From UBA4615 sp046046245 (GTDB lineage: Bacteria > Pseudomonadota > Gammaproteobacteria > Burkholderiales > Burkholderiaceae_E): a DNA stretch of 64,000 nucleotides. Position numbers and translations under genes: made by a program. The DNA lies in the NCBI GenBank assembly GCA_046046245.1, contig JBJOKE010000054.1, forward strand, positions 62,001 through 126,000. Reading direction: 5' to 3'. The notes under the pieces are model-generated. The model did no database searches, had not been told where the DNA came from, and saw only the letters and a program-made list of their open reading frames with translations. Shown here piece after piece: positions 8,498 through 17,909 of the stretch (position 1 is the stretch's first letter; the number at the start of each line of letters is the position of its first letter).

Positions 8498-9118
8498 TCA
8501 GGGGGGAGGAGGACCGGACACGAACTGGAAGATCGCGCCGGCCAGCTCGACGAGGTCGTCCGGCTTCAGCGCGTGCGAGGTCAGGCCGATCGGTTCGCCG
8601 TTCACCAGCGGCACGCTCGGTCCCTCGAGGTGCGTGATGACCCAGCCGGTGCGCCGGCGCGCGAGCACGGCGACCTGACCGGTGCCGTTCGACAGGCTGA
8701 CGATCGGCCGGTCGAGCGCGATCGCGCCGCCGGCCTGCGGACCCGAGAGCGCCGAGAGGTGCGCCTCGGCGGTGTCGTGCGAAGCGGGTGCGGGCTCGAG
8801 CGCGACCCGGTCGACGACGTAGTGCAGGCTGTAGATGCCGATGTCGATCCGGTCGCCCTCGGCGAGCGTGCGCTGCGTGACCGGCACGCCGTTGACCAGC
8901 GTGCCGTTGCGGCTGCGCAGGTCGTGCACGGTGCAGCGACCGCTCTCGCAGTGGACCATCGCGTGCTCGCCCGAGACCGTCAGGTCGTCGAGCATCACGT
9001 CGTTGAAGGGTCGGCGGCCGATGGTCAGCCGCGGCCGGTCGATCGTGATCCGGCGCAGCAGCTGCGTGCCGGTGCTCAGCACCAGCTTCGGGATCGCGGC
9101 GGTCTCGCGCTGCTGCAT
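8498..9118 (-). CDS. FHA-domain protein with a second degenerate FHA-like half
   Basis: A 206-residue soluble protein. The N-terminal FHA domain (about residues 20-100) has the phosphothreonine-binding set: GRR (34-36), S49-x-x-H52 and RSRNGTLVNG (68-77). Residues 122-202 repeat the pattern (LSLSNGTGQV, VPLVNGEPIG, LKPDDLVELAGAIFQFV) but lack the Ser/His pair, so this half probably does not bind phosphate. FHA proteins read Ser/Thr phosphorylation, and a PP2C phosphatase gene lies directly upstream. No Ser/Thr kinase gene is in the window. Confidence 0.85.
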   Translation of the reverse strand: MQQRETAAIPKLVLSTGTQLLRRITIDRPRLTIGRRPFNDVMLDDLTVSGEHAMVHCESGRCTVHDLRSRNGTLVNGVPVTQRTLAEGDRIDIGIYSLHYVVDRVALEPAPASHDTAEAHLSALSGPQAGGAIALDRPIVSLSNGTGQVAVLARRRTGWVITHLEGPSVPLVNGEPIGLTSHALKPDDLVELAGAIFQFVSGPPPP

Positions 9119-9171
9119 GACGGGCGGCGGCGGGGCGGGAACGGGAACGGGAACGGGGACGGGGGGCGGGC

Positions 9172-9993
9172 TCAGTGCGCGAGCGCCGCGCCACCGGTGC
9201 CGCCCGCGAGCAGCACGGTCGCGTCGTCGGTGCAGCCCCGGGCGAGCGCCGCCGCCACCAGCGCGCGCGCGCGCGCGCCGAGCGATGCAGCGGGCGCGGC
9301 GAGCAGCGACGCGAGCGTCGCGTCGTCGACCGTGTCCGACAGGCCGTCCGAGCAGAGCATCAGCAGGTCGCCCTCGTGCCAGTCGACCGTGGTCACGTCG
9401 ACCGACGGCGGCTCGGTCTCGATGCCGAGCGCCCGGGTCAGGATGCCGCGCGACGGCAGCCGCGCGACCTGCGCCTCGGACAGCCGGCCGGCGGCGAGCA
9501 TCTGCTGGCCGATCGAGTGGTCCGAGGTGAGCCGCGTCAGGCGTCCGGCATGGAACAGGTAGGCGCGCGAGTCACCGACGTGGGCGACCGACAGCCGGCC
9601 GTCCTCGACGACCGCGGCGACGACGGTGGTCGCCATGCCGAGGCATTCGGGGCGGGTGTGCGCGAACTCGACGATCCCGGCATGCGCGGCCGCGACCGCA
9701 CGCACCAGCACCTCGGTCCCGGCGAGACCCGCCTCGCGCAGCGCGCCCGCGAGCTGGGCGACCGTGCGGACCGCGACCTCGGCCGCGACCTCTCCGGCGC
9801 TGTAGCCGCCCATGCCGTCGGCGAGCGCGAAGATCCGGTGGACGGCGTCGACCGACCATCGGTCCTCGTTGTGGGTGCGCAGCGGGCCGGGATCGGTCGC
9901 CGCCGCCCAGGGCACCGCCGCCTCCGGCCCCTCGGAGAGCGTGCCCGAGGCGCGCGAGGCGATCCCCTCGTGTCCGTGACCGATTGCCGACAT
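9172..9993 (-). CDS. PP2C-family Ser/Thr protein phosphatase
   Basis: A 273-residue cytosolic phosphatase. The PP2C motifs occur in order: PLRTHNEDRW, FALADGMGGYSAGEVA, VAHVGDSRAYLF, MLCSDGLSDTVDD and CTDDATVLL. These supply the Asp residues for the two-metal centre. The ATG at 9991-9993 is chosen over an in-frame TTG at 10000-10002. Upstream of 9993 lies a ~200-nt gap after TerC. It is the first gene of an apparent PP2C-FHA-cyclase-phosphodiesterase operon and would oppose a kinase whose phosphorylated target the FHA protein reads. The cognate kinase is unknown. Confidence 0.9.
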   Translation of the reverse strand: MSAIGHGHEGIASRASGTLSEGPEAAVPWAAATDPGPLRTHNEDRWSVDAVHRIFALADGMGGYSAGEVAAEVAVRTVAQLAGALREAGLAGTEVLVRAVAAAHAGIVEFAHTRPECLGMATTVVAAVVEDGRLSVAHVGDSRAYLFHAGRLTRLTSDHSIGQQMLAAGRLSEAQVARLPSRGILTRALGIETEPPSVDVTTVDWHEGDLLMLCSDGLSDTVDDATLASLLAAPAASLGARARALVAAALARGCTDDATVLLAGGTGGAALAH

Positions 9994-10159
9994 GCCGGGC
10001 AATCTAGCGGGCGACCCCGTGCACCCGAAGGAACTGGATCACGAACGGGAGGCGGCGCCCGCCCGGCGGCGAGCGGTGATGCGGGGAACCGTCGGACGAT
10101 GTCGACCGTGCGTCCGACCCGTCCAGGGAGCGCGGGCGGACGCGCTGCCGCGGGACGCG

Positions 10160-10183
10160 GGCCGGCCGCTCGCGCGGCCGGCC
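10160..10183 (-). terminator. GC-rich hairpin after TerC gene
   Basis: GGCCGGCCGC (10160-10169) and GCGGCCGGCC (10174-10183) form a perfect 10-bp stem with a 4-nt loop. It lies 13 nt past the TerC stop in the direction of transcription. It lacks a U-tract, so it may be a 3' stabiliser or weak terminator rather than a classical intrinsic terminator. Confidence 0.4.
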
Positions 10184-10196
10184 TCTTCGCGGTCCG

Positions 10197-10898
10197 TCAG
10201 GCGCCGGAACCGGTCGCCGTGCGGGCCAGACGCATCTTGCCGATGACGAGCACCAGCAGCGCACCGGCGATTCCGGCGGCGTACTTGACGACGTCTCCGG
10301 CGGGCACGTGGGACACGACCGCGGGATCGGTGACCGCCATCGTCCCGGCGATCCAGCCGAGCAGCATGCCGCCCAGCGTGATGATGACCGGGAAGCGGTC
10401 CATCAGCTTCAGGACCAGCTGGCTGCCGGCGACGATGATCGGGATGGACACCAGCAGGCCGAAGATCACCAGCGGCATCTTGTGGTCACCGCCGGCGCTC
10501 TCCGCCGCGCCGGCGATCGCGATCACGTTGTCGACGCTCATCACGAGGTCGGCCACGATCACCGTCTTCACCGCGCCCCACAGCCGGTCGCTGCCCTCGA
10601 CCTCGCCGTGGCCGTCGTCGTCCGGAGCCAGCAGCTTCACGCCGATCCACACCAGCAGCAGCGCGCCGACGATCTTCAGGAAGGGGATCTGCAGCAGCGT
10701 CAGCGCGAAGAAGATCAGGATCACGCGCAGGCCGATCGCCCCGACCGTGCCCCAGAAGATGCCCTTCTTGCGCTGGTCGGGCGGCAGCTTGCGACAGGCC
10801 AGTGCGATCACGACCGCGTTGTCGCCGCCCAGCAGGATGTCGATCAGGATGATCTGCCCGACCGCGAGCAGGAAGGCCGTGGTGAGGAACTGCTCCAT
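10197..10898 (-). CDS. TerC/YjbE-family integral membrane protein
   Basis: A 233-residue protein with about seven TM helices. The two TerC signature repeats are present: DILLGGDNAVVIALACRKLP near residue 20 and MSVDNVIAIAGAAESAGG near residue 120. The acidic Asp/Asn of each repeat are proposed to bind metal. Members have been linked to manganese export and to metalation of secreted proteins; the exact substrate here is not known. A good site, GGAGAGAC, precedes the ATG. It follows sucD with a 196-nt GC-rich gap in which I found no yybP-ykoY (Mn) riboswitch. Confidence 0.88.
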   Translation of the reverse strand: MEQFLTTAFLLAVGQIILIDILLGGDNAVVIALACRKLPPDQRKKGIFWGTVGAIGLRVILIFFALTLLQIPFLKIVGALLLVWIGVKLLAPDDDGHGEVEGSDRLWGAVKTVIVADLVMSVDNVIAIAGAAESAGGDHKMPLVIFGLLVSIPIIVAGSQLVLKLMDRFPVIITLGGMLLGWIAGTMAVTDPAVVSHVPAGDVVKYAAGIAGALLVLVIGKMRLARTATGSGA

Positions 10899-11094
10899 GT
10901 CTCTCCGTCTCTCCAGTCAATCCGGGCAGTGCCTCGTCGGGCCATGCCTGTCGTGCATCGCAGGCCGGGGCGCGTGCGGCGCTCGGGACCGCGCCACCGC
11001 CTCCGACCCGAGGCAGACCGCCTGCCCGGTCTACCGGACAGCGGCCCGCACAGGGGCGACGTCGAGCCGCTCGCGCGGCCCGGTGCGCCGCGCG

Positions 11095-11982
11095 TCAGGC
11101 GCCGATCGCCTTCTTCAGCAGCCGGCCCATCTCCGACGGGTTCTTGGTCACGGTGATGCCGCAGGCTGCCATGACTTCCAGCTTCTCCTGCGCCGTGCCC
11201 TTGCCGCCCGAGATGATCGCGCCGGCGTGGCCCATCCGCTTGCCGGGGGGCGCGGTGACGCCAGCGATGAAGCCGACCACCGGCTTCTTCATGTTGTCCT
11301 TGATCCAGAGCGCGGCCGTCTCCTCGTCGGAGCCGCCGATCTCGCCGATCATGACCACGGCGTCCGTCTCCGGATCGTCGTTGAACATGCGCATCACGTC
11401 GATGTGCTTCAGGCCGTTCACCGGGTCGCCGCCGATGCCCACCGCCGACGACTGACCCAGGCCCAGCTCGGTCAGCTGGCCGACCGCCTCGTAGGTCAGC
11501 GTGCCCGAGCGCGAGACCACGCCGATCCGGCCCTTGCGGTGGATGTGGCCCGGCATGATGCCGATCTTGATCTCGTCGGGCGTGATCACGCCGGGGCAGT
11601 TCGGCCCGAGCAGGATCGACTTGCGGTTCTCGCGGCGCATGCGGTCGCGGACCTCGATCATGTCGCGCACCGGGATGCCCTCGGTGATGCAGACGACGAG
11701 GTCGAGGTCGGCCTCGACGGCCTCCCAGATCGCGGCGGCGGCGCCGGCCGGCGGCACGTAGATCACCGACGCGTTCGCGCCGGTCTGGGCCTTCGCGTCC
11801 CTCACCGACGCGAAGATCGGCACGCCCTCGAAGTCCTCGCCCGCCTTCTTCGGGTTCACGCCCGCGACGAAGCAGTGCTTGCCGTTGGCGTACTCGCGGC
11901 ACATCCGCGTGTGGAACTGACCGGTCTTGCCGGTGATGCCCTGCGTGATGACCTTGGTGTTCTTGTTGACCAGGATCGACAT
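11095..11982 (-). CDS. sucD: Succinate-CoA ligase, alpha subunit
   Basis: A 295-residue subunit of succinyl-CoA synthetase (TCA cycle). The CoA-binding Rossmann domain opens with ILVNKNTKVITQGITGKTGQFH. The ligase half contains GPNCPGVITP and the active-site phosphohistidine motif RMGHAGAIISGGKGTA. Length matches the family (about 290). It lies 26 nt after sucC, and the pair is almost certainly cotranscribed. The cluster with recA, recX and DUF2889 is typical of Burkholderiales. Confidence 0.97.
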   Translation of the reverse strand: MSILVNKNTKVITQGITGKTGQFHTRMCREYANGKHCFVAGVNPKKAGEDFEGVPIFASVRDAKAQTGANASVIYVPPAGAAAAIWEAVEADLDLVVCITEGIPVRDMIEVRDRMRRENRKSILLGPNCPGVITPDEIKIGIMPGHIHRKGRIGVVSRSGTLTYEAVGQLTELGLGQSSAVGIGGDPVNGLKHIDVMRMFNDDPETDAVVMIGEIGGSDEETAALWIKDNMKKPVVGFIAGVTAPPGKRMGHAGAIISGGKGTAQEKLEVMAACGITVTKNPSEMGRLLKKAIGA

Positions 11983-12008
11983 GGTGATTCGCTCCGGAGG
12001 ATGGGGGC

Positions 12009-13175
<1,167 letters not shown>

Positions 13176-13190
13176 CGCGGTCTTTCCCGT

Positions 13191-13739
13191 TCACTCGGCT
13201 TGGACGAACCACTGGGGGTAATGCCGCCGAACCACGTCGCCGCTGCGGTCGTACGCATGGCAGTGGCCGATGAAGAACGGCGGTTGGGAGGGATCGGCGG
13301 GCGCGGCCTGCGCGGTCAGGTGCGCGAACGCCTGCAGCGCCGCGGTGGGCAGCACCGCGGTGAGTTCGGTGAGATGGGTGCAGCCCTCGGTGCGCCCGAG
13401 GCGCTCGTGAACCGCCTTCTTGAAGCCGCGCAGCAGGTTGAGGCCGACCAGTCGCTCGTAGCGCGATCCGAGGGTGTCGCAGGCGCCGGGCACCGGCACG
13501 GACATCGAGTCGGCCGCGGCCGCGACGATGGTGTAGGCCGCATCGATCGTCACGCGAAGCATCAGGTCGTGAATCGGGTCACCCGCCGCCCGAGTGCCGG
13601 CGATCAGTTCGACCGGTCGCGTCTTGGTGTCGGTCAGGCGCGCCTCGAGTTCCAACAGCCCGTCCTCCCGCTGGAACGCCTCGACCTGGATGGCGCGGCG
13701 ATGGAGCGGCTGACGCGCAACGGACGGCGGCAGGGCCAT
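13191..13739 (-). CDS. DUF2889 family protein
   Basis: A 182-residue soluble protein of unknown function. Features that match DUF2889 are the opening RQPLHRRAIQVEAFQREDGL, the central LTDTKTRPVELIAGTRAAGDPIHDLMLRVTID and the C-terminal CTHLTELTAVLPTAALQAF and CHAYDRSGDVVRRHYPQWF. Members are regularly found between recX and sucC in Burkholderiales, as here. A run of eight T residues (minus strand, 13767-13774) lies 28 nt upstream of the start without a convincing hairpin. No catalytic residues can be proposed. Confidence 0.8.
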   Translation of the reverse strand: MALPPSVARQPLHRRAIQVEAFQREDGLLELEARLTDTKTRPVELIAGTRAAGDPIHDLMLRVTIDAAYTIVAAAADSMSVPVPGACDTLGSRYERLVGLNLLRGFKKAVHERLGRTEGCTHLTELTAVLPTAALQAFAHLTAQAAPADPSQPPFFIGHCHAYDRSGDVVRRHYPQWFVQAE

Positions 13740-13870
13740 GGAACGGGGGGTGGCGACGAGGCGAACAAAAAAAAGCCCCGAAGGTTACCACACGGCCCCC
13801 AGGGTCTGCCGCATTGCACCATCACCGGTGGCACCGGCGCTCGTCCACCGTTTGTCCCGGACGAAACCGC

Positions 13871-14461
13871 CTATTCGTCCGATTCGTCGGGTGGTTCGGG
13901 GGCGGTCTCGTCGGGCTTCGCGCCGTGCCGCAGCACCCAGCGGATCGCATCGCCGGAGAAGCCCCGCTGCGCGAGGAACCGGTGCTGCTTCGCACGCTCG
14001 GCCGCGTCGGCGGCGGGCTCGCCGAAGCGCCGGCGCCATGCCTCGTGCGCGCGGTCGAACTCGGTCTCGCGCAGCGACGCGAGCACCGGCCCGGAGACCT
14101 CGCCGTCGAGCCGGTGGACGCCGAGTTCCTGCGCGATACGACGCACGCCGAAGCGGGGAGCGCGACGGTGCGCGAGGCTCTCGGCGAAGCGCTGCGAGGA
14201 CAGGAAGCGACCGCGTTCGAGTTCGTCGAGCAGCACGTCGAGCTGCTCGAGGGACTCGGCATGCGGCGCGAGCTTGCGGGAGAGCTCGAGCCGGCTGTGT
14301 TCGCGCTGCGACAGCAGCTTGAGCGCCCTGCCCTTCAGCGAGAGGGCCGGGTACGCCCGCTTGCGGGGCGCGTGCGAATCGGCAGGCGACGCCTCGCCGC
14401 CCGCCCCCGTCGGGCGGTCGTCACCGCCACGCAGCGGGCGCCTCGCCGCCCCCCAGCCCAT
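13871..14461 (-). CDS. recX: Recombination regulatory protein RecX
   Basis: A 196-residue, charged, mostly helical protein that modulates RecA filaments. RecX three-helix repeats begin at YPALSLKGRALKLLSQREHSR, continue through LLDELERGRFLSSQRFAESLAHRR, and end with AKQHRFLAQRGFSGDAIRWV. The first ~35 residues (Gly/Arg/Pro-rich) are not part of the conserved core, so the true start may be later. It lies 28 nt after recA on the same strand, the usual recA-recX arrangement. Confidence 0.9.
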   Translation of the reverse strand: MGWGAARRPLRGGDDRPTGAGGEASPADSHAPRKRAYPALSLKGRALKLLSQREHSRLELSRKLAPHAESLEQLDVLLDELERGRFLSSQRFAESLAHRRAPRFGVRRIAQELGVHRLDGEVSGPVLASLRETEFDRAHEAWRRRFGEPAADAAERAKQHRFLAQRGFSGDAIRWVLRHGAKPDETAPEPPDESDE

Positions 14462-14489
14462 CGCCGACCGCCGTCGACCCGAACGGACT

Positions 14490-15545
14490 TCAGGCGGCCG
14501 CGGCGGCGCCCTTGCCGCCTTCGATCACCTTCAGGCCGCGCGGGGCCACGCCGAAGTGCACGCGGACCTTGTTCTCGATGTCGAGCGCGACCTCCGGATG
14601 CTCGCGCAGGTACTCGCGCGCGTTGTCCTTGCCCTGGCCGATGCGCTCGCCGCCGTAGCTGTACCAGGCACCGCTCTTCTCGACGACGTTGCAGGTGGCG
14701 CCGAGGTCGATGATCTCGCCCTCGCGCGAGATGCCCTCGCCGTAGAGGATGTCGAACTCGGCCGCCCGGAACGGGGGCGCGACCTTGTTCTTCACGACCT
14801 TCACCTTGGTCTCGTTGCCGATCACTTCCTCGCCCTTCTTGATCGAGCCGGTGCGGCGGATGTCGAGACGGACCGACGCGTAGAACTTCAGCGCGTTGCC
14901 GCCGGTGGTGGTCTCCGGATTGCCGAACATCACGCCGATCTTCATCCGGATCTGGTTGATGAAGATGACGAGGCAGTTCGTGCGCTTGATCGTCGCGGTC
15001 AGCTTGCGCAGCGCCTGCGACATCAGCCGCGCCTGCAGGCCGGGCAGGGAGTCGCCCATCTCGCCCTCGATCTCGGCCTTCGGCGTCAGCGCGGCGACCG
15101 AGTCGATGACGATCATGTCGACCGAGCCCGAGCGGACCAGCGCATCGGCGATCTCGAGCGCCTGCTCGCCGGTGTCCGGCTGCGAGATCAGCAGGTCCTC
15201 CAGGTGGACGCCGAGCTTGGAGGCGTACTGCACGTCGAGCGCGTGCTCGGCGTCGATGAAGGCGCAGGTGCCGCCGAGCTTCTGCATCTCGGCGATGACC
15301 TGCAGCGTGAGGGTGGTCTTGCCCGACGACTCCGGACCGTAGATCTCGACGACGCGGCCGCGCGGCAGACCGCCGACGCCCAGTGCGATGTCCAGCCCGA
15401 GCGAGCCGGTGGACACGACCTGGATGTCTTCCGCGACCTCGGCGTCGGACAGCTTCATCACCGAGCCCTTGCCGAACTGCTTCTCGATCTGCGACAGCGC
15501 GGCGGCAAGCGCCTTGGCCTTCTCGGCCTTGGATTTGTCGTCCAT
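14490..15545 (-). CDS. recA: Recombinase RecA
   Basis: A 351-residue DNA-dependent ATPase for homologous recombination and SOS induction. Walker A GPESSGKT, the MAW motif, Walker B LVIFINQIR and the DNA-binding loops L1 (EIEGEMGDSLPGLQARLMSQ) and L2 (FGNPETTTGGNALKFYASVR) are intact. The ATG at 15543-15545 gives the standard start MDDKSKAEKAKAL; an upstream in-frame ATG would add 13 residues not usual in the family. Upstream lie a good -35/-10 pair and a LexA-like box. Confidence 0.98.
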   Translation of the reverse strand: MDDKSKAEKAKALAAALSQIEKQFGKGSVMKLSDAEVAEDIQVVSTGSLGLDIALGVGGLPRGRVVEIYGPESSGKTTLTLQVIAEMQKLGGTCAFIDAEHALDVQYASKLGVHLEDLLISQPDTGEQALEIADALVRSGSVDMIVIDSVAALTPKAEIEGEMGDSLPGLQARLMSQALRKLTATIKRTNCLVIFINQIRMKIGVMFGNPETTTGGNALKFYASVRLDIRRTGSIKKGEEVIGNETKVKVVKNKVAPPFRAAEFDILYGEGISREGEIIDLGATCNVVEKSGAWYSYGGERIGQGKDNAREYLREHPEVALDIENKVRVHFGVAPRGLKVIEGGKGAAAAA

Positions 15546-15635
15546 GGGGTGTCCTGTGGCTGGGTCGGCAACGTCGCTCGGCACGGGGCGCTCGGGCCTC
15601 GTGTCGGCCGCCGCCGACGGGGTTGTGATGGAAAA

Positions 15636-15664
15636 ATTATCTCACGGAACTACTGTACAAACAA
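15636..15664 (-). promoter_or_regulatory. recA promoter
   Basis: On the minus strand, -35 TTGTTT (15659-15664) is separated by exactly 17 nt from -10 GATAAT (15636-15641). It is the most AT-rich stretch for several kilobases and sits about 90 nt upstream of the recA start codon. The -35 lies inside the LexA-like box. Confidence 0.75.
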
Positions 15665-15668
15665 TCAG
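15653..15668. promoter_or_regulatory. LexA-like SOS box overlapping recA promoter
   Basis: CTGTACAAACAATCAG fits CTGT-N8-ACAG with one mismatch in the second half-site (TCAG). It covers the -35 region of the recA promoter, where LexA binding would block RNA polymerase. LexA control of recA is standard in betaproteobacteria; lexA itself is not in the window. Confidence 0.7.
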
Positions 15669-15705
15669 TCCTTCGGCCTAGACCGAAGGAGGCGACACCA
15701 CGCGC

Positions 15706-16278
15706 TCAGCCCGCGGGCGGGCGGTCGGCGAGATCGGTCTCGACGAGGCCGAGCGCGGCCGCGAGCGCGTGGCGCGCGGCGCCCCGGCGCACCGCGGCGC
15801 GATCGCCGGGCAGCTGCAGCGTGCTCGTGCGGACCACCGGCGCCGCGTCCGCATCGAGGCCCGGCGACCGCAGTGCCCAGCCGAAGCAGACGGTACCCAC
15901 AGGCTTGCCGGGCACCGCGCCCGACGGCCCGGCGATGCCGGTGATCGCGATGCCGAGCGCGGCCCGCGACCGCGACAGCGCGCCGAGCGCCATCTCGCGC
16001 GCCACCGGCTCGCTGACCGCGCCGTGTGCGCGCAGCGTCGCCTCGCCGACGCCGAGCGACTCGCGCTTGGCCTCGTTCGAATACGTGACGAAACCGCGTT
16101 CGAACCATGCGGACGAGCCCGCGGTCTCGGTCAGCGCGCGGGCCACCAGCCCGCCGGTGCAGGACTCGGCGGTGGCGACGGCAAGCCCGATCGATTCGAG
16201 CACGCGGCCGAGCGCGATGCCCGCCTCGAGTACTTCGTCCTCGGTCGGGCCCGGCTGCGTGGCTGAGGTCGGGTTCAT
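15706..16278 (-). CDS. pncC: Nicotinamide-nucleotide amidase (CinA C-terminal domain)
   Basis: A 190-residue cytosolic enzyme that deamidates NMN to nicotinate mononucleotide in pyridine nucleotide recycling. The CinA/PncC signature AVATAESCTGGLVARALTE is followed by GSSAWFERGFVTYSNEAK and ALGIAITGIAGPSGAVPGKPVGTV. It is the stand-alone form lacking the N-terminal CinA COG1058 domain, as is usual in proteobacteria. It lies between pgpA and recA, on the same strand as both, and ends just beyond the recA promoter. Confidence 0.93.
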   Translation of the reverse strand: MNPTSATQPGPTEDEVLEAGIALGRVLESIGLAVATAESCTGGLVARALTETAGSSAWFERGFVTYSNEAKRESLGVGEATLRAHGAVSEPVAREMALGALSRSRAALGIAITGIAGPSGAVPGKPVGTVCFGWALRSPGLDADAAPVVRTSTLQLPGDRAAVRRGAARHALAAALGLVETDLADRPPAG

Positions 16279-16336
16279 GTCGCGGCGCCTTCGTCGTGTC
16301 GGTTCATGGGAGCGATCCTCGCCCGCCAGTGGCTCA

Positions 16337-16831
16337 TCACGTGAGCCTGACCCAGAGCGCGTAGACGAGCACGGTGTAGAACGCGGCGATCGCGTCGTCG
16401 AGCATCACGCCGAAGCCCCCCTTCACACGGCGGTCGACCTGGCGGATCGGCGGCGGCTTGACGACGTCGAACACGCGGAAGACGAAGAACGCGGCGAGCT
16501 GCGCCGAGAAGCCGTCGGGCACCACGAGCAGCACCGCCCAGAACGCGACCACCTCGTCCCAGACCATCCCGCCGTGGTCGGACACGCCGAGGTCGCGCCC
16601 TGTCCGCCCGCAGGCCCAGACGCCGATCGCGAACGAGGTTGCGATCAGCGTCGCCCACGCGGCGTCGCCGAGGAACGGGTCGAGCAGCACGAACGCGGCC
16701 CACGCCCACAGCGTGCCGACCGTGCCCGGCGCGACCGGCGACAGCCCGCTGCCGAAGCCGAGCGCGATCCAGCGCGACAGCCTCGGCCTCATGAATGCGA
16801 AGGTGGGGCGCGTGAGGATGCGCCCGGGCAC
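16337..16831 (-). CDS. pgpA: Phosphatidylglycerophosphatase A
   Basis: A membrane enzyme that converts phosphatidylglycerophosphate to phosphatidylglycerol. The family motif ALGFGSGLSPVAPGTVGTL lies near the N-terminus, followed by DLGVSDHGGMVWDEVVAFW with its acidic residues, then RVFDVVKPPPIRQVDRRVKGGFGVMLDD. The GTG at 16829-16831 is chosen because the stretch TRPTFAFM ahead of the ATG at 16790-16792 resembles the N-terminus of relatives; the ATG is the alternative. It gives about 164 residues. It follows thiL by 25 nt, the conserved nusB-thiL-pgpA order. Confidence 0.92.
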   Translation of the reverse strand: MPGRILTRPTFAFMRPRLSRWIALGFGSGLSPVAPGTVGTLWAWAAFVLLDPFLGDAAWATLIATSFAIGVWACGRTGRDLGVSDHGGMVWDEVVAFWAVLLVVPDGFSAQLAAFFVFRVFDVVKPPPIRQVDRRVKGGFGVMLDDAIAAFYTVLVYALWVRLT

Positions 16832-16856
16832 CGGCTCGGCGTGCAGCCGCTCCGGC

Positions 16857-17861
16857 TCAGCGGAAATGGTCGAACGATCGGGCATGGAGGGGGGCGACGC
16901 GGCCGTCGGATCCGGCCAGGCGCACGCCAGGGACGGCGTCGATCCGGCCGACCCGCGCCAGTGTAAGCCCGCATCGGGCGCCGAGCGCAGCGACCGCGTC
17001 GCGCGCGGTGGCCGGCGCCGCGAACAGCAGTTCGTAGTCGTCGCCGCCGGCGAGCGCGAAGTCGAGGCGGCGCGCGTCGGGCAGCGCGCCGAGCGACGCG
17101 TCGACGGGCAGCGCCGCGGCCTCGAGCGTCGCGCCCAGCGGCGTGCCGCAGGCGGCCGACGAGCGCTCGAGCAGGTGGCCGAGGTCGCCGGACAGGCCGT
17201 CGGACAGGTCGATCGCCGCGTGCGCGACGCCGCGCAGCGCGAGCCCGAGCGCCACCCGCGGCTCGGGCCGCTCGAGCCGCCGGCGCGCCGCGTCGAGCGC
17301 GGCCGCTGCGGACCCGGCGCCGCCCGCCGGCCACGCGCCGGCCGCGAGCCGCTCGGCCACGGCCCACGAGGCGGCGCCGAGCATCCCGGAGACCCACAGG
17401 TCGTCGCCGGCGCGCGCACGGTCGCGCCGCAGCGCGAGCGCCGCGGGCACGGTGCCGAACACGGTGATGCACAGGTTCAGCGGACCGCGCGTGGTGTCGC
17501 CGCCGACCAGCTCGCAGCCGTGCGCGTCGGCGAGCGCGAAGAGCCCGCGCGCGAAGGCGCCGAGCCAGGCCTCGTCGGCCGAGGGCAGCGCCAGCGCGAG
17601 CGTGAACGCGAGCGGCCGCGCCCCCATCGCGGCCAGGTCCGAGAGGTTGACCGCCAGCGCCTTGTGGCCGAGGGCCTCGGGGTCGACGTCGTCGAAGAAG
17701 TGGCGACCCGCGACCAGCATGTCGGTGGACACCGCGAGCGGCCCCTCGGTACCGACGTCGAGCAGCGCGCAGTCGTCGCCGATGCCGAGCGGCGCACGGT
17801 GCGGCCCCCCCGCGCGCTCGAAGAAGCGGCGGATCAGCTCGAACTCGCCGAGCGCGGACAT
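16857..17861 (-). CDS. thiL: Thiamine-monophosphate kinase
   Basis: A 334-residue enzyme that phosphorylates thiamine monophosphate to thiamine diphosphate with ATP. It begins LGEFELIRRFFERAGG and has the AIR-synthase-fold metal and nucleotide sites GIGDDCALLDVG, STDMLVAGRHFFDD, AVNLSDLAAMGARPLAFTL, VGGDTTRGPLNLCITVFG and DLSDGLSGDLGHLLERS. These are all family motifs, in the correct order. It lies between nusB and pgpA on one strand. Confidence 0.95.
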   Translation of the reverse strand: MSALGEFELIRRFFERAGGPHRAPLGIGDDCALLDVGTEGPLAVSTDMLVAGRHFFDDVDPEALGHKALAVNLSDLAAMGARPLAFTLALALPSADEAWLGAFARGLFALADAHGCELVGGDTTRGPLNLCITVFGTVPAALALRRDRARAGDDLWVSGMLGAASWAVAERLAAGAWPAGGAGSAAAALDAARRRLERPEPRVALGLALRGVAHAAIDLSDGLSGDLGHLLERSSAACGTPLGATLEAAALPVDASLGALPDARRLDFALAGGDDYELLFAAPATARDAVAALGARCGLTLARVGRIDAVPGVRLAGSDGRVAPLHARSFDHFR

Positions 17862-17909
17862 CGGCGGCGAGGGCTCAGGCCCGGGCGGCGGCGCGGGACG
17901 CCGGGCCGC

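Noticed and set aside
10899..11094. Possible manganese (yybP-ykoY) riboswitch ahead of the TerC gene
   Set aside because: The characteristic conserved loops are absent; the spacer is simply GC-rich.
13750..13800. Run of eight A residues (T on the minus strand) between recX and the DUF2889 gene, possible terminator
   Set aside because: The preceding minus-strand sequence forms only a two-base-pair stem around UUCG; it does not support an intrinsic terminator.
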